From Leishmania donovani (taxonomy: Eukaryota > Euglenozoa > Kinetoplastea > Trypanosomatida > Trypanosomatidae), in the NCBI RefSeq assembly GCF_000227135.1, contig NC_018249.1, positions 62,001-126,000 of the forward strand: 64,000 nucleotides of DNA. The letters run 5' to 3'. The notes beneath the pieces were generated by a model, which ran no database searches, had not been told where the DNA came from, and was given only the letters and a program-made list of their open reading frames with translations. Positions 10,101 through 20,858 of this stretch are shown here, in pieces; the stretch's first letter is position 1, and the number at the start of each line of letters is the position of its first letter. Both the position numbers and the translations under genes were made by a program.

Positions 10101-11780
10101 CTCCTTGCGGAACAGGGCGTTGCTGATCTGTTCCATCGTCGTGGGGCTGAGCGGGTCTAGGGTGAGGTATTCCTCGACCGTGGCGGGAAGTGCGCGTGCC
10201 GGCGGCTTCGCGTCTGTTTCCATGAGGCGCAGCAACAGCTGTATCGCCTCCGGTCGGAAGTACTCCATCTTGGGGTAGTGGAAGAAGGCGAACGTCAGCC
10301 ACTGCAGCGGCTCCTCCTGCTGATACACGTCGCTGTGCTGCGCCAGCACTTGGAACAGAACGTTAGCAGAGAGCACCCGAGTCGCTTTCTGCTCCACGTA
10401 GGCGAAGGCGAGCACCGTGGCGAGCTGAGACGCGTCCGGTAGCCTGAGGCGCTTCTGCGAAGCAACCACGGCACCCAGCGCAAACACGATCGCCATGAGG
10501 CGCTGGTTGCGCTCGCCCTTAGTCGGATCGCTGATATCGTCGAGGTCGATGCCGCCATCGTCGCCGTCGCCGTCGCCGTCGCGGCGGCAAGAGCGCGACT
10601 CGAGGCGCAGCTTCACCGCCTTCATACGCGTGCTCAACGCGAACTCTTCGTCCATCAGCTCCAGCACGACGGCGGGGCTAATGGTCGTCTGCGCCATGAC
10701 GAGGAACAAAGCGTGACAGTGGAGACACAGCATGGCGAAGTCGTCCGTCACCATGCCGAGCAACAGGCGCGACAGGGCGTAGAGAACGGAGTGGTGCGCC
10801 GACCCGCGAAGGCGCTCGAGGTTGCGGGCGTCCACGTCGTCCTCGCTCAATTTGGCATTGAGGTGATTGAGGAAGGCGTGTTGGCCCTGCTTGCGCTTTT
10901 CGGCGTTGTGGCGCAGGCACATGTGTAGCAATGCCCGCATGTGCTCTCGCTCCTTCAATGTCTGCGACATGACCTGATGCGTCTGGCTCAGCTTCCTGCC
11001 AGATGCCTTCTTGCCATCTCCGTCCGCCGCCGCCTCCCCCTTCACCGGTGCAGCCTCTTCGTCGTCATCGTCCTTCTCCGCGGCCGTTGTGCCGGCGCCG
11101 CTGTTCTGCGGCTTCGAAAACGTTTTGCCCTTGTTTGCTTCAAAGGAGGCCCACTCGTACCACGACAGAAACGCGCTTACCATCGTCGGCGCGCCCTTCT
11201 GGAACCTCGACAGGTACGTGCGAAAGGACGAGACGGAATCTGGCATGTGCTGCTGAATCAGAGGCGGTGGCACGAAGCGAAAGAGACGCTCGTTGAGGTC
11301 TTGGCAGAAGACCCTCTGGTTGGCGCGACGGGTCTTGAAAACGTTGAGGCTTTCCCTCAGATCCGCTGACACCTTGGCGGCGAGGTGGATATCGATATCC
11401 TTGGTGCGGCTGGAGCTCGCCATGCGGGGGGGCCGAGTTTGATTACTGTTACCGCTGCGCGCCGGGTCCGCGTGGATGCGCGAGGGGCCGCTGTCCTGAT
11501 GCGTCTGCTGACGGCCGCGCTGCTCGCGGAACTTCTTTTCGTGGTACTTTGTCATCCCTTTCTTTAGCCGCAGCGCCCCGAACTTGTGCGGATGTGTTCC
11601 GCGCCCACGACCAACCCCGGAGGCGTTCCGCTCGCCATGCGCGTGCGCTGCGGGGCTGCGTTGGCGACTGCTGTGGTTGCCGCCGTTGCGAGGTGAGGCA
11701 GAGCAGTTCGGCTGCCGCTCCGAGACGTTGACACCGCTGCTGTGGCTGCGCCCACGCTTTGCTGCGTGCGACGGAGGCAT
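7176..11780 (-). CDS. POL5: Pol5/MYBBP1A (DNA polymerase phi family) nucleolar protein
   Basis: This very large protein (1534 residues) starts at MPPSHAAKRGR (11780); the open frame upstream to 11945 is leader-like. After a basic N-terminus, helical repeats contain the family signature regions: a segment like YALSRLLLGMVTDDFAMLCL, then a GERNQRLMAIVFALGAVVAS stretch matching the conserved E-R/L-F-x-L region, and the LDLFLDALMALLMRTS helices. A Ser/Asp/Glu-rich acidic tract follows at about residues 947-1053 (encoded near 8620-8940), as MYBBP1A and Pol5 have after their HEAT-like core. The C-terminus is strongly basic (KRKRIMMAKQERIAKNRERK), consistent with nucleolar targeting. The family acts in rRNA synthesis and 60S assembly and is not a true polymerase. 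The assignment rests on pattern recognition. A Noc1/CBF-type protein is the alternative I considered and find less fitting. Confidence 0.75.
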   Translation of the reverse strand: MPPSHAAKRGRSHSSGVNVSERQPNCSASPRNGGNHSSRQRSPAAHAHGERNASGVGRGRGTHPHKFGALRLKKGMTKYHEKKFREQRGRQQTHQDSGPSRIHADPARSGNSNQTRPPRMASSSRTKDIDIHLAAKVSADLRESLNVFKTRRANQRVFCQDLNERLFRFVPPPLIQQHMPDSVSSFRTYLSRFQKGAPTMVSAFLSWYEWASFEANKGKTFSKPQNSGAGTTAAEKDDDDEEAAPVKGEAAADGDGKKASGRKLSQTHQVMSQTLKEREHMRALLHMCLRHNAEKRKQGQHAFLNHLNAKLSEDDVDARNLERLRGSAHHSVLYALSRLLLGMVTDDFAMLCLHCHALFLVMAQTTISPAVVLELMDEEFALSTRMKAVKLRLESRSCRRDGDGDGDDGGIDLDDISDPTKGERNQRLMAIVFALGAVVASQKRLRLPDASQLATVLAFAYVEQKATRVLSANVLFQVLAQHSDVYQQEEPLQWLTFAFFHYPKMEYFRPEAIQLLLRLMETDAKPPARALPATVEEYLTLDPLSPTTMEQISNALFRKEQVTAYHPMVHPVWHDIFQLVVRRVAMGESMKEHLGTILHNMIVPYRRGSADVPRRALFQNLVTELGYIAVQSDHAEQRMEVLKLASTHVGYGKRTSAKPTAMQELKQMPISALHRKVEDLLRQYAMTADSDPAAVTNRTWVLRELRNCLYVPVREGVDHAYVDAAVMRLLEFGLFPPRHSRDTLSQNRCIYLFADVYSFTFHGPLARPKSSVAATTIITAYLAAEEKSKTRYTTAVQHSAFRKSRNRVVEALEVPDEQRSVLFYERADMDILLALLFLMLSVDDPTNSDAMVIAKSVIPDLAQFYTAGTLETLDLFLDALMALLMRTSAPLHVMPLMTCVRRIAMGFVLKFAKFIRTKSTLDILLAPLKDAYHTDSREQARQRKAKQAAEDGDRQSSSDEDGGGAGASSDGDSVGGDDGDEAAEGGAGSNEDDASSSVEESSTETVSATVSDDSDSEAGTAEEEEDGEAVADDVTDAESSEGDDEDAFEEEEAPTQQYIDALKGMVGGMDLDHVYPTGTASQEKADVVRAIRLATRVGLAMRSAEVVHVYQVLLAVARENVKTADDVVFHSAVSSLEMLLLTKNRYFGSFVAATDLFQLLGDIQSYLRKLSRVLLSKDSVMAKAAAAARRRLVTVKGIALRVFHFVAMLASKNHAGEEVRIVLSEYYKSVFCDRGWDTKKLLPSLKKDLYHYRQGFAWALLPAVLEKNEEVLPLEGPQRVRVFTGCCVFVEAMLPRLSGLPGELKRSASAAICGLVQSVSVAQVFSMKHTLPYNYLHMVKMVLQYNSRVQLDPAWVASAVIAPAVDDDDILLSAASIRLLGTMERMLGLTPRARETKAPSPVKLLYEQFVKRGAKEKSDFYRRAKKVRSRVLKALLAHRNDDPTDEERSAKRRRKEELKIEDRLQRQVLRSARSKALTKEEREEKRKRIMMAKQERIAKNRERKRRLHEARQRSFEKWRQAKLAEASQVDNEDD

Positions 11781-13164
11781 CGCGACTGGCGTAGAGGTGG
11801 GCGCGCTGACGAGGGTTGGCAGTTGCTCAAAATAAAAAAGAGCGCGAAGCGCGATACGGAAAGAGCGCGCTGACACGCAGACAGCTCCACAGAGACACCC
11901 GCGACACGACGGGAAGCAGCAAGGAAAAAAAGCGAAGACGCACACGTGCGCGATGTACGTGTACCGGTTAGCTACAAGCCGACATCATCGAAAAGTTGTG
12001 CAAGTGGAAAGTAAGCGTACACGCAGAGGCAGGGATTTTTTTGTGGAGGGGCGGTGTACTAAGGAGAGGGGAGTGGCATTTGGGTAGACGGGCCGCGTCC
12101 TTGGTCGGTCAGCAGGCCAGCGCGAGTGAGCTGTGTCATGGCGGCACACGGACCAGGGTGTACGTCGTCGCGCAACATTCGCCCCATACCGAGGCATCAA
12201 ACCAAAGCCGTGAGCATGGGCGATGCAGACTCGCTGATTATGGCCTCATCGCATGTAATGGGTTTACCCGCCGTCCTGAGAGCGTCGGAATACGCCTGAA
12301 CCAGAGGAAAGGAACGAGAAACGAAGAGGGTTGCCGCACTGGCAGGCAACCGTCACACCATGAAGTGAACATGTGCGCACCTCGACTCTCTCTTCGCCCT
12401 TTCCAAGCGTGCAACAACGAGGATGGCAAACGCAGCGGGCCAAGGAAGAAGAGGAAGGTGGGGGCGGGGCGGTAGTGTTCGGTAAGAGGAGATGAGAGGG
12501 TGAAAACAAAACGGGCTTGCGCGGACAGAGAGGAGGAGCCGAGCAAGACGCATCAACACCAAAATGAAACCCCCTCGGCAACAAAGAATAATAACAATAA
12601 AAACAAAACAGAACAAAGTTCCGCACAGGAGCGCCAGTGGCGCATCGAGACATGTGCGCGCACACACACACACACATAAGCTGATAGCCGCCGATAACAA
12701 CAAAAGAAAGACACCACCGCGACAAACGCAATCCATGCGGTTGGCCCGCGTGTGCACACTGTGCAGGTACAGGCAGAGTGGGTGGCACACAGCAATCTAG
12801 AAAAGGAAACACGCAGGGTGCGTGAGAGAGAGAGCGAGAGACAGCGTCACAGCCACTTGGCGCGATGGGGAGCATATACGGTGCTCCGGTGGCGTAGGTG
12901 GCACTTGGGCCTCACACATACACATGTATATACGTACAGATATATAGATATTTTAGGTGCCGCCACAGCGGCCAACGCATGAGGGAAGCCGCGATGACGA
13001 GGAGGAGGCAAAGGGAGAGCTCCCCAGGAGGCCACAGAGCAACGGATGAGTGGGGGTGGGAGGGGAGGGGGCCAGGGAGATGCTCCCGCCCTGCCCTCCC
13101 TCGCCCCCCCCTCCGCCTCACCTTCTCGCGCCACCTTGAAAGGGGGTCAGCAGCAGACTCAACG
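11781..13164. other. Intergenic spacer
   Basis: It holds the Pol5 leader and the TMTC 3' UTR. A stretch at 12060-12310 is of higher complexity than its surroundings but has no coherent frame. CA runs, A runs and a G4 motif (13052-13071) follow. No supported gene. Confidence 0.65.
13052..13071 (+). other. Potential G-quadruplex motif
   Basis: Four G runs of 3-5 separated by single bases, about 100 nt beyond the TMTC stop codon, on the non-transcribed strand. Confidence 0.6.
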
Positions 13165-15849
13165 CTAAAGAGCGAAGGAGGGGAGCTCGCTGGCACATGG
13201 TGACGTGGCCAAGAGACGCCGGAGCGTCTCTCTCTGAGTGACACTGAGCGAACTGGCGCCTCGGAGGTCGCGCACCGTCATCTGAATCTCGGAGACAAGC
13301 GTGCCGCGCATCGCCGAATATTCTTGCACGATGGTCTGCATCTTGTCCTTGAACAGCCGGCCGATCTTCGTATTCACGTAGTCATCGTGCAGGAGAGCGC
13401 TAAAGTGGCAGTACCGGCGCAACGTGGTGTCCAGGTAGATCAGCAGCAGCGTGTTCCGCGCCGGCGTGTCCCTCGCGGTGTAGTTAATGAAGTGTGCGAT
13501 GAAGGAGGCGGTGGAGGAGCCTATTAATACGTAATCTGTCATGCGATGTGGAATAGTGATGTAGTTATACGTTGGCTCCGATAGGAAGCGATGCCAGTCG
13601 GTGCCGCAGTGACGGAAGTGCTCCGCGGCGGCCGCCGCCCGACGCACTGCCTCCTGCGGTGTAGGCGGAGTAACCTTCCTTGACGGCTGCGAACTGCTCA
13701 AGTGTGCGTCGTCGTCGGTGTCGTCGCATTCGCTCTCCTCCTCTTCCCTCGCCGACTCGACGCCGCCGGCCATCAATTGCTTCTCGCACTGCAAGAAGGA
13801 CTGCTCGTACCAGTAGAGCGCGTTGCAGTACGTGGAGTCCCCCGCTCCTCGACTCGCCTCGTCCGACATCCAATACACATTCGAATTGTTCCACCGGGTC
13901 ATGGCTCTGTGAAGCAGCGTCTTCGCCAGACAAGGCTTGGCGTCGCGCTCCAGCGCTATGATGCCGGCATGACGGAAGTACACTGCCTTGTACGAGTCGC
14001 GGTGTACAACGGTGGCGAGGTCCACATATTGTTCTACCTCCGTCATTTCGGGGTACAAGACACTGCGCACTCGCCGGTAGAGATCATCACACGGCATGTA
14101 GGCGAACCGATCATCCAGGCACTTGCGGAGGTACTCGTAGGCCTTGCGCTTGTCGTCGTTGACGTGCAGCTCATAGAGAGCCAAGTGGTAGTAGCCGCGG
14201 TGGGACGACGGATCTAGCTCCAGCGAACGCCGTGCCAAAGCGGCCACCTCCGGCGTCACGGAGTTCTCCCGGGCGGCCACGGCGGCAGCGAGCTGGAAGT
14301 GTGCCTTGCCGCTATTTGGGCAGGTACGCGTGGCGGCCCGCGACAGGTGCTCGTTCGACTGCCAGTCGTCGTTGCGCCGGTGGGAGAAGACACCCCAGCC
14401 AACGCACAGCAGCAGCAGCGCGTAAAAATACCGCGCGACGACACCATCGCGAAGGCCCGGGGCGGCTACGATGAAGGTGATGAGCAGCACCGCGCCAATG
14501 GACGGCACGTACAGGCAACGTTCCGCGATGAAGGTGCCAACAGCGACGAAAAGATGGCTGACCGGGGCGTACGGAATTGCCATCCAGAGGAACCCGGCGA
14601 GACCCGCCAGCGCGGCGCGCGAACGGAGCGCAAACGTGCCGAACAACAGGCTCAGCAGCGTGAGCACGGCAGCACCGGTGATCGCGAGAAAGCTCGGCAC
14701 GCGGGGATCCTGCATGCTATGAACATGCGGTATGCAATTGAAGCTGTACTCGTTGCACAGCGACGTGGGGAAGAAAAGCAGCTCCAAGTTCTTCATCTGA
14801 ATCAACCACCGAATGCTGAGCCAGTGAAAGAGGCCTTTCGGCACGAAGTACTGCGGTTGCTCCGACTGGCTCAGCAGCGGGTTCGTCCGTAGGTCGACAT
14901 TGCCCACAAACTCGCGTCGGAAGGCGAGATAGCCCAGCAGCTCCACGACTGCCAATACGATCACCATGAACGAGTGACGCCTCTGGCACCGCCCACAGGC
15001 GTACATGACACATGCGTGCACGCCATAGACAGCGGTGAACGTGATGGCGCTATCCTTGCAGAGGACGCTTATCGCAAGCGCCCAGATGGACAAGACAACG
15101 TAGTGTTCAGTGCTGACACGCTTGCGTGACGGCTTCTGGGGCACGCGCGCCCCTTTCGACTGCTTTGCGGGGGGCGCTGCAGTCACTGGGGCCGTGCCGG
15201 CCGTCTCATCGACTTGGTTTAGATACCGGTGGATGCAGAAGAATCCGATGAGCCCAAAGAGGCAGTAGAGCAGCTCGCTCCGCCCCACGATGGACGTGAC
15301 GGCGTCGACGTGGACGGGGTGCACGAGGAACAGCAGAGCCGCCATCAAGGGCACCGCATACACGGGAGAGGTCAGCAAAGCCGTGAGGGAATGCGCCTTG
15401 GCATTCTCGACGGCGAGCACTGCGCTGGGCACCACCATGTAGACGTACAAGCGTGCGAGGTAAAACACGAGGCACACGTTGAGATACGCGATTGCGTAGT
15501 TGAAGCCGTGGAGGAAGGCGGGGCTGTGGCGGTAGCCCATCAACCAATGCTGGATGCGAAAGGTGAGCACGGTGATGGGACGGTAAGACCCGTTCGACTC
15601 GAAGCTGTCGATCGGCTTGCCCCAGAAGTCGTTGAAGAAGATGGAGCCGAGTGACGTCTTGCCCACGTAGGCGTCGGGGTTGTTGACGACCGCTGAATCG
15701 TCATCAAACGCCATACCTAAGCGCACTCCGTTGCTGAAAATAGTGGCAGCGATGAGCAGTAGGAATGCATGCACGTGAGTGTCCGCCGAGCACAGCAGCC
15801 TCCACGGGACGAGCTCGGCTGTCAAGGGGCGTTTCGCTCGGTCCTTCAT
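13165..15849 (-). CDS. TMTC-family transmembrane O-mannosyltransferase-like protein with TPRs
   Basis: This 894-residue protein is read from MKDRAKRP (15849); an in-frame ATG six codons upstream is possible. The N-terminal half is polytopic. The first lumenal loop has the acidic group D49-D51 followed by VVNNPD, then NDFWG (73-77), SYRP (88-91) and HPVHVDAVTSIVGRSELLYC, all hallmarks of the GT-C fold TMTC family. A DUF1736-like block (NPLLSQSEQPQYF to LLFFPTSLCNEYSFN) follows. The C-terminal half is lumenal-type TPR, for example the helices around LELDPSSHRGYYHLALYELH. In animals TMTC1-4 transfer O-mannose to cadherins in the ER. Here the acceptor is unknown, since trypanosomatids have no cadherins. 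The tail after the TPRs is family-specific and includes an acidic linker (EEESECDDTDDD). Upstream lies the 7 kb spacer. Confidence 0.85.
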   Translation of the reverse strand: MKDRAKRPLTAELVPWRLLCSADTHVHAFLLLIAATIFSNGVRLGMAFDDDSAVVNNPDAYVGKTSLGSIFFNDFWGKPIDSFESNGSYRPITVLTFRIQHWLMGYRHSPAFLHGFNYAIAYLNVCLVFYLARLYVYMVVPSAVLAVENAKAHSLTALLTSPVYAVPLMAALLFLVHPVHVDAVTSIVGRSELLYCLFGLIGFFCIHRYLNQVDETAGTAPVTAAPPAKQSKGARVPQKPSRKRVSTEHYVVLSIWALAISVLCKDSAITFTAVYGVHACVMYACGRCQRRHSFMVIVLAVVELLGYLAFRREFVGNVDLRTNPLLSQSEQPQYFVPKGLFHWLSIRWLIQMKNLELLFFPTSLCNEYSFNCIPHVHSMQDPRVPSFLAITGAAVLTLLSLLFGTFALRSRAALAGLAGFLWMAIPYAPVSHLFVAVGTFIAERCLYVPSIGAVLLITFIVAAPGLRDGVVARYFYALLLLCVGWGVFSHRRNDDWQSNEHLSRAATRTCPNSGKAHFQLAAAVAARENSVTPEVAALARRSLELDPSSHRGYYHLALYELHVNDDKRKAYEYLRKCLDDRFAYMPCDDLYRRVRSVLYPEMTEVEQYVDLATVVHRDSYKAVYFRHAGIIALERDAKPCLAKTLLHRAMTRWNNSNVYWMSDEASRGAGDSTYCNALYWYEQSFLQCEKQLMAGGVESAREEEESECDDTDDDAHLSSSQPSRKVTPPTPQEAVRRAAAAAEHFRHCGTDWHRFLSEPTYNYITIPHRMTDYVLIGSSTASFIAHFINYTARDTPARNTLLLIYLDTTLRRYCHFSALLHDDYVNTKIGRLFKDKMQTIVQEYSAMRGTLVSEIQMTVRDLRGASSLSVTQRETLRRLLATSPCASELPSFAL

Positions 15850-16329
15850 TGTCCCCTCACCCCTCACCCTTTCAGCCCCTGCTCATGCACGCTGCGCCGA
15901 CGCCGATGTACGTCTGTGCTGCACGAGCAGCCAGCCACCTTCACTCTGGGGCGGTCAGCTTGGCACCTTCTCAGTCAGACGAGGATAGAAAATATCCAAG
16001 GTGAAGGTTCTCAAAGTGCCGTTCGGGTGCCGCACGTTTCTGCTCGCCTCCGTTTTTTTTTCTTTCTTTCTTCCTGGCTTGCTGTCGTGGTTGTGGCTGC
16101 GGCTCCAGAAGACGGGTTGTATTCTCTTACATCTGATGGGTGCGCCTTCCTACGAGTGTGATCGGACGGCGACTTCCACATTCACGTATTCTTGAACTGA
16201 AGAGAGCCGGGGCGGGCCTGTGTGGGCGTGAGGACGAGCAAAGGAGGGGAAAGAGGGAAAGATGATGACGGAGATGAAGGTCACCAAAGGCTCTTCACAA
16301 CATCAAGAAGCGCCCGCACAAACAAACGA

Positions 16330-16346
16330 ATATATATATATATATC
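16330..16346. repeat. (AT)n microsatellite
   Basis: About eight AT units in the spacer left of the permease gene. Confidence 0.9.
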
Positions 16347-16860
16347 GATCCTTTACCACGAGGGCGCCAGCAGTGTCACCGATGCTCGTGTAGAAGACAA
16401 CTCAAGGGTCAAATGCACGCGAGCCTGAGGAGAGCCGTTTTCTTCTTCTTGGCATCTCTCTGCCGAGTCCCTCACCCACCCACCCCACCCCACCTCATCG
16501 CCGACCACCGCTCACTCTAGTTGGGCGCTCCGTTTCCTTCGACGCGCGCGTGCAGAGAAGGTGTGTGGCCCACGGTAACCAAAAAAGTCGGAGAGAGACG
16601 GAGAGGGAGGGAGGGAGAGGCTAGAGCGCGCCTCTGCCTTCTTTCGTTGGTATGCTGAGTTTTTCAAGACGCGTGCTATGTTGGCGAGGATACAGAGAGA
16701 AGGAGCGCGAAGAGGAGAAAGAAGACATCACTTCCTATTTTCCTTCTGTTTTTTTTTTTGTCGTAGTTTCTGCCTCGTCTCGAATTCCACGACATGCAGG
16801 CATTCCCCCCCCCCTCCCCCTCCTCCTTTGACGTGCCATTATACCATCAAGAGGACAACC

Positions 16861-16900
16861 GTATATACATATACATATATATGATATAGATATATAGATC
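16861..16900. repeat. TATA/CATA-rich imperfect palindromic tract
   Basis: Forty bases made almost only of TATACA and ATAGAT units, able to fold back on themselves. Confidence 0.6.
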
Positions 16901-17678
16901 TTCACGCAAAGGCATGCCAAGCACACAGGAGCATGTGCTCGTGCATACAGTGACAGAGGAGGGTGGAGAGGGCAAGAACAGAGAAGATGAGGTTGTGCCA
17001 CGGCTTTCCCTTTGCATACTCTTCCGCATTCTCATTCCATTCCCCCTTCTTCTGCTTCTCGTGCTACTCGTTAGCCCTCTGCGGCAGACATGCGGCGGGA
17101 GAGCAAGTAGACGAGAAGACGGTGAGTGGCACCGGTGGAGAAGGCGGCAGAACGTCTATACGCTTCGACAACAGCAAGCCAAAACAGCATATACAGTTCT
17201 GTTTATATATGGGCGGCGAGGGGCCGTTCAAAGGGCACGGGGGAAACGAAAAAGACGACACCCAAACATGAAGACAAATTCGGTCGCCGAGTACACGTCC
17301 ACTGCATAGCATCAACGCCTGCCGCACGGGAGGACATCATCATTTGCCTTTCGCGTCCGCATCAAACCACGGGCAATATGTTGTTCGCTTCGTGAATGAT
17401 TCCTTGATGCTCACATACGCATGTATGGACGATTATGTATGCGCGCGTACCAAGGAAGGGAGAGTGGGTGTGAGGTGGGTGGGTGGAGGGGGGAGGAAGG
17501 GTTATGCAGCTTCTTAGCTCGTTCAATAAGAGCTGTCGAGGTGGAGAAAGAAAGCGAACGAAAAAAAAGAACGAAATACATCAGTGCATGTGTAGGACAG
17601 CGAAAAATGAGGCCCGCCACCCAGGAGGCAGACACAAGACCGCAGACAGACAAACAGGGGCGTGAGACATACTTGGGC

Positions 17679-17698
17679 CACACACACACACACACACA
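17679..17698. repeat. (CA)n microsatellite
   Basis: Ten uninterrupted CA units on the + strand. Confidence 0.9.
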
Positions 17699-18474
17699 AG
17701 CGCGAGCAAAGGACAGCCGCCGTGCCAACACTAAATGAGAAGATGCGAGTACCGCGTACAGCAACATGAAGGCACGCCTCATGCTTTCGTATCGGCACAA
17801 AGAGTACGAGAGGCAGGAAAAGGGAGTAACCGAGCAGCACAGTGACGTGACACACGCGAAGTAAAGATGGGAAGAGGAGGGAGCAAGGGAGGAGGGGGAC
17901 CACTTCGCACAGTCATGGTCAGCAGGCGTTGGAGCACAAAAGCATGCACACAGAATCGGAGAGAAAAAAGGAAGCGCCGGTGAGCGTGCGGTCGGAGCGG
18001 GCCGTGAAACTGGCGACGACAAAAGTAAGAAGAGCGCACTGATGCACAAAAAAAGAAGTTGATGAGAGGCACGCGTGCGTGTCGTTATGTGCTCGATTCA
18101 GCCTTCACCCCTGAAGGTGAGCCTGAGACCGGCGGGCTTAATGTGGGTGAGGGGGGAGGGAGGGAGGAGAATCTACAAAGGCAAAACCCGATTAAACTGC
18201 CCTTCTGCACGACGCAGTGAATCCAGACAAGAAACGCTGTCCCGTGCCTTGCAGCCCACCAACCTACGCACACGCACACACACACACCGACACTAACAAA
18301 TTTTTTACGCAGTAGAGATGGCAACAGAAACGGACACGCGGAAAAAAAAAAGAAGTTGAGGTTCATCCGTGAGTAGAGACAACGCGGCACAGGCGCGAAC
18401 GCAAAGCGATTCTGTTTTTTTTTTTCAGCACGCCCATTCTCTGCCCATACGCCATGGGCTGAACTCCACACTAC

Positions 18475-19047
18475 CCCTGGCGTGCCACAGGCCCCCTTAG
18501 CTGGTGCCAAGCGGCCGTGGGCACGCGCGTTACAGCAATGCGCTGACTCAGTCAGTTGAGCATGGCATCGTGCCTCAAGTTCTACTCACCTCCACCCGAA
18601 TCGAAGCCCGCCTCACAGCGGCGCCCATCATGCCGGTCGACACCTCGCGCATTCACCTCGGAGTGGCTCTCAGGCTGCCCACATCAGTAGGCAGTGTGAG
18701 GGCCGGGGGGGGGGGACGGGAGATGCTTGAGTCACGCTGATACGCTGCCCCATCATATGGATGGTGCAAATGTGTCCACTGCTGCATGTCGCTTAGAGGC
18801 AATGCCATCCAGGGCCTGACCACCGACATCCGAAGCGATGCCTCGCTCTGACCACTGCCTACGCCGTAGGGTCTCCGACCCTGCCACCGCCAGAGGTGGT
18901 TCGGCATTGGCAGGGGCGATGGAGTAGGGGTGCTGCTTGGCTCCCCCAGATAAACTGGAGGCACTGGACCCGGAGATGCCACGCCCTGAAGTGTTTCCTT
19001 GCGATGATGGCTACGTAAAGCGAAACAAAAGCAAGCAATAAAAAAAA
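18475..19047 (+). mobile_element. SIDER-like degenerate short retroposon
   Basis: This is a roughly 570-bp block of complex sequence in a low-complexity desert. It begins near CCCCTGGCGTGCCAC, similar to the conserved 5' start of trypanosomatid ingi/L1Tc-related elements. It contains stretches I associate with Leishmania SIDERs, such as AGCGATGCCTCGCTCTGACC and CTGACTCAGTCAGTTGAGCA. It ends in an A-rich tail (about 19037-19047). Its length matches the roughly 550 bp of SIDER2. No intact coding capacity remains; the minus-strand frame through it is incidental. By the A tail the element points to the right, antisense to the gene cluster. SIDER2 copies in 3' UTRs are known to destabilise Leishmania mRNAs. 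Whether this copy does so here, in this orientation, is inference. Confidence 0.7.
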
Positions 19048-19514
19048 ACATTCGTGAAAATTTTAGCGTTGCTGCCGTGTATGAACCGCTCCGTCTCCCC
19101 TTTTCCGTTTAAGTTGTGCCTTATTTTCCCATGTCCTTCCTTTTTTGGCGTTTCGCATACGAAAAGTACGTCTAAGGCTCCTCATGCGTGTCGAGTACAA
19201 CGCCGTCACTACATGGCCGGGAAGGCAAGAAAAGGTATGTGTGGGGAAGGAGTGATGGGGAGGGGGAGCGGACTAGGAAGATATTTCGAGAGCTTTAAGC
19301 ATGGAAACACAGACACACCACGCACAGATCATCCTCGCCTTCTACCCCTCTTGCTCACAACTCTGCTCACCGCGTCATGAGCTCTCTCCTTTTCTCGCCG
19401 CCCCCTCATATCACCGAAAAGTCGGAATAAAAAGACGACATCAGGAGTGGTCGTGGTGGGTGGACGGAAAGGAGTTCGGTTAAGTAGCCTTTCCAATTAA
19501 CAGTGTGTCCCTGC

Positions 19515-19520
<6 letters not shown>

Positions 19521-19545
<25 letters not shown>
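19521..19545. repeat. (GT)n microsatellite
   Basis: Twelve GT units on the + strand, opposite in sense to most CA runs of the spacer. Confidence 0.95.
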
Positions 19546-20842
19546 CAAAACAGAGCATACGACAGAAAAACATGAGCGGAAACCAGGGTTACAGAGAGAA
19601 GTGCTGCTGCTCTTAAGACGCCGCGTCAAGCGTGTGCAGCTGTCGGCGTTCGTATTCGTGCATATGCTTGCACTGGGAGCAGATCCAGTCGAACATACAA
19701 CAACAGCACACACACAAAAAGAAAAGAAACCGAACCCGGTGCGCACCAGTGTGCGTGTCTGTCTGCGTTTATGTGTCTCTGTGTGCGTGTGTGCCGCACT
19801 CATTCGCGAAGGGGGTGGGGGCAGAGAGGTTGACAGAGGGCGGAACAAAACGATGCGCACGGACGGACGAAAAGACAAGGAGAGAGTCGCTGGCATACCC
19901 CGGTGACGTCTGCACCATCGAACGTAAACAACACCGGGAAAACGAACAGACAGAAAAATAAAGTCCGTCGTGTTGCGTGTGTGTGTGCATGTGCATCTCT
20001 GTGATGGGCGGATACCGTTCTAGAAAGCTCAGCGCAGCGCTGCTCACCAAATACGCATACACACGCATGCGCGTGTGTATGTACACACCTAAATACCCAA
20101 GAGGAGGTAAAAAGAAAACAACAGTAGAGGACAAGGAACTGCGATTAGGGGCTGAGTGGGTGGGTGAGTTTCGTTTTGATGTTATGCCCTCACCAGCGGA
20201 GACAATAAATAAGGAAAACAGAACAACGTGAGTACTCACAGTGACGGGGTACGTCAACCAAACAGAAGAAAACAGTGGAGAAGGTGGGGGAGAGTGGGAG
20301 GAGATCAAAGTAGGGCGGAAGGACAGGGCGCGTGTATCCGCCTCTATGCGTGGGGAGGGGTAGGAGAGACCTGGCATGTGGGCGCGTCACGCGTCGCGGG
20401 CTCCATCAAGCGCTTCAACAAGGAGCCCCTCAACAGAGCAGGTGCCCAGACGCCATCATACCAGTACGAGGAGTTCTCTGACCCTTTCCAGCTAGCACCC
20501 GCCCACACCCGCCCTTCGCTGCACATCATGCCATTCACCCCCTTTTTTTGCACACCTCCGCTCCCTCGTGCCCGCTTTCCTTCTCGCTCCCTATTTCGAA
20601 AAACAAAGAAATGAAGGGGGGATGAGCTGATGCACACACCGACACACACACACACGAAAGAAGGGAAGGATTCACTTGGAGGGAGTCGATCTCAAGGAAA
20701 GAGAAATGCTGAGCAACAGACAATAAAAAAAAGAAGGAGGAGAGTGGGTGGTGAAGGTGCAGAGCTGTGTGTGTTTTGGCTAACCTCGAGCCATCCTGGC
20801 ACACACACACACACGCACGCACATGAGCATACACAACCGCAG

Positions 20843-20858
20843 CTATATATATATATAT
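20843..20858. repeat. (TA)n microsatellite
   Basis: Eight TA units beside CA-rich sequence. Confidence 0.9.

Noticed and set aside
7176..11780. Noc1/CBF-domain protein as identity of the largest gene
   Set aside because: Order of the conserved blocks, the acidic tract after the HEAT core and the length fit Pol5/MYBBP1A better; a profile search would settle it.
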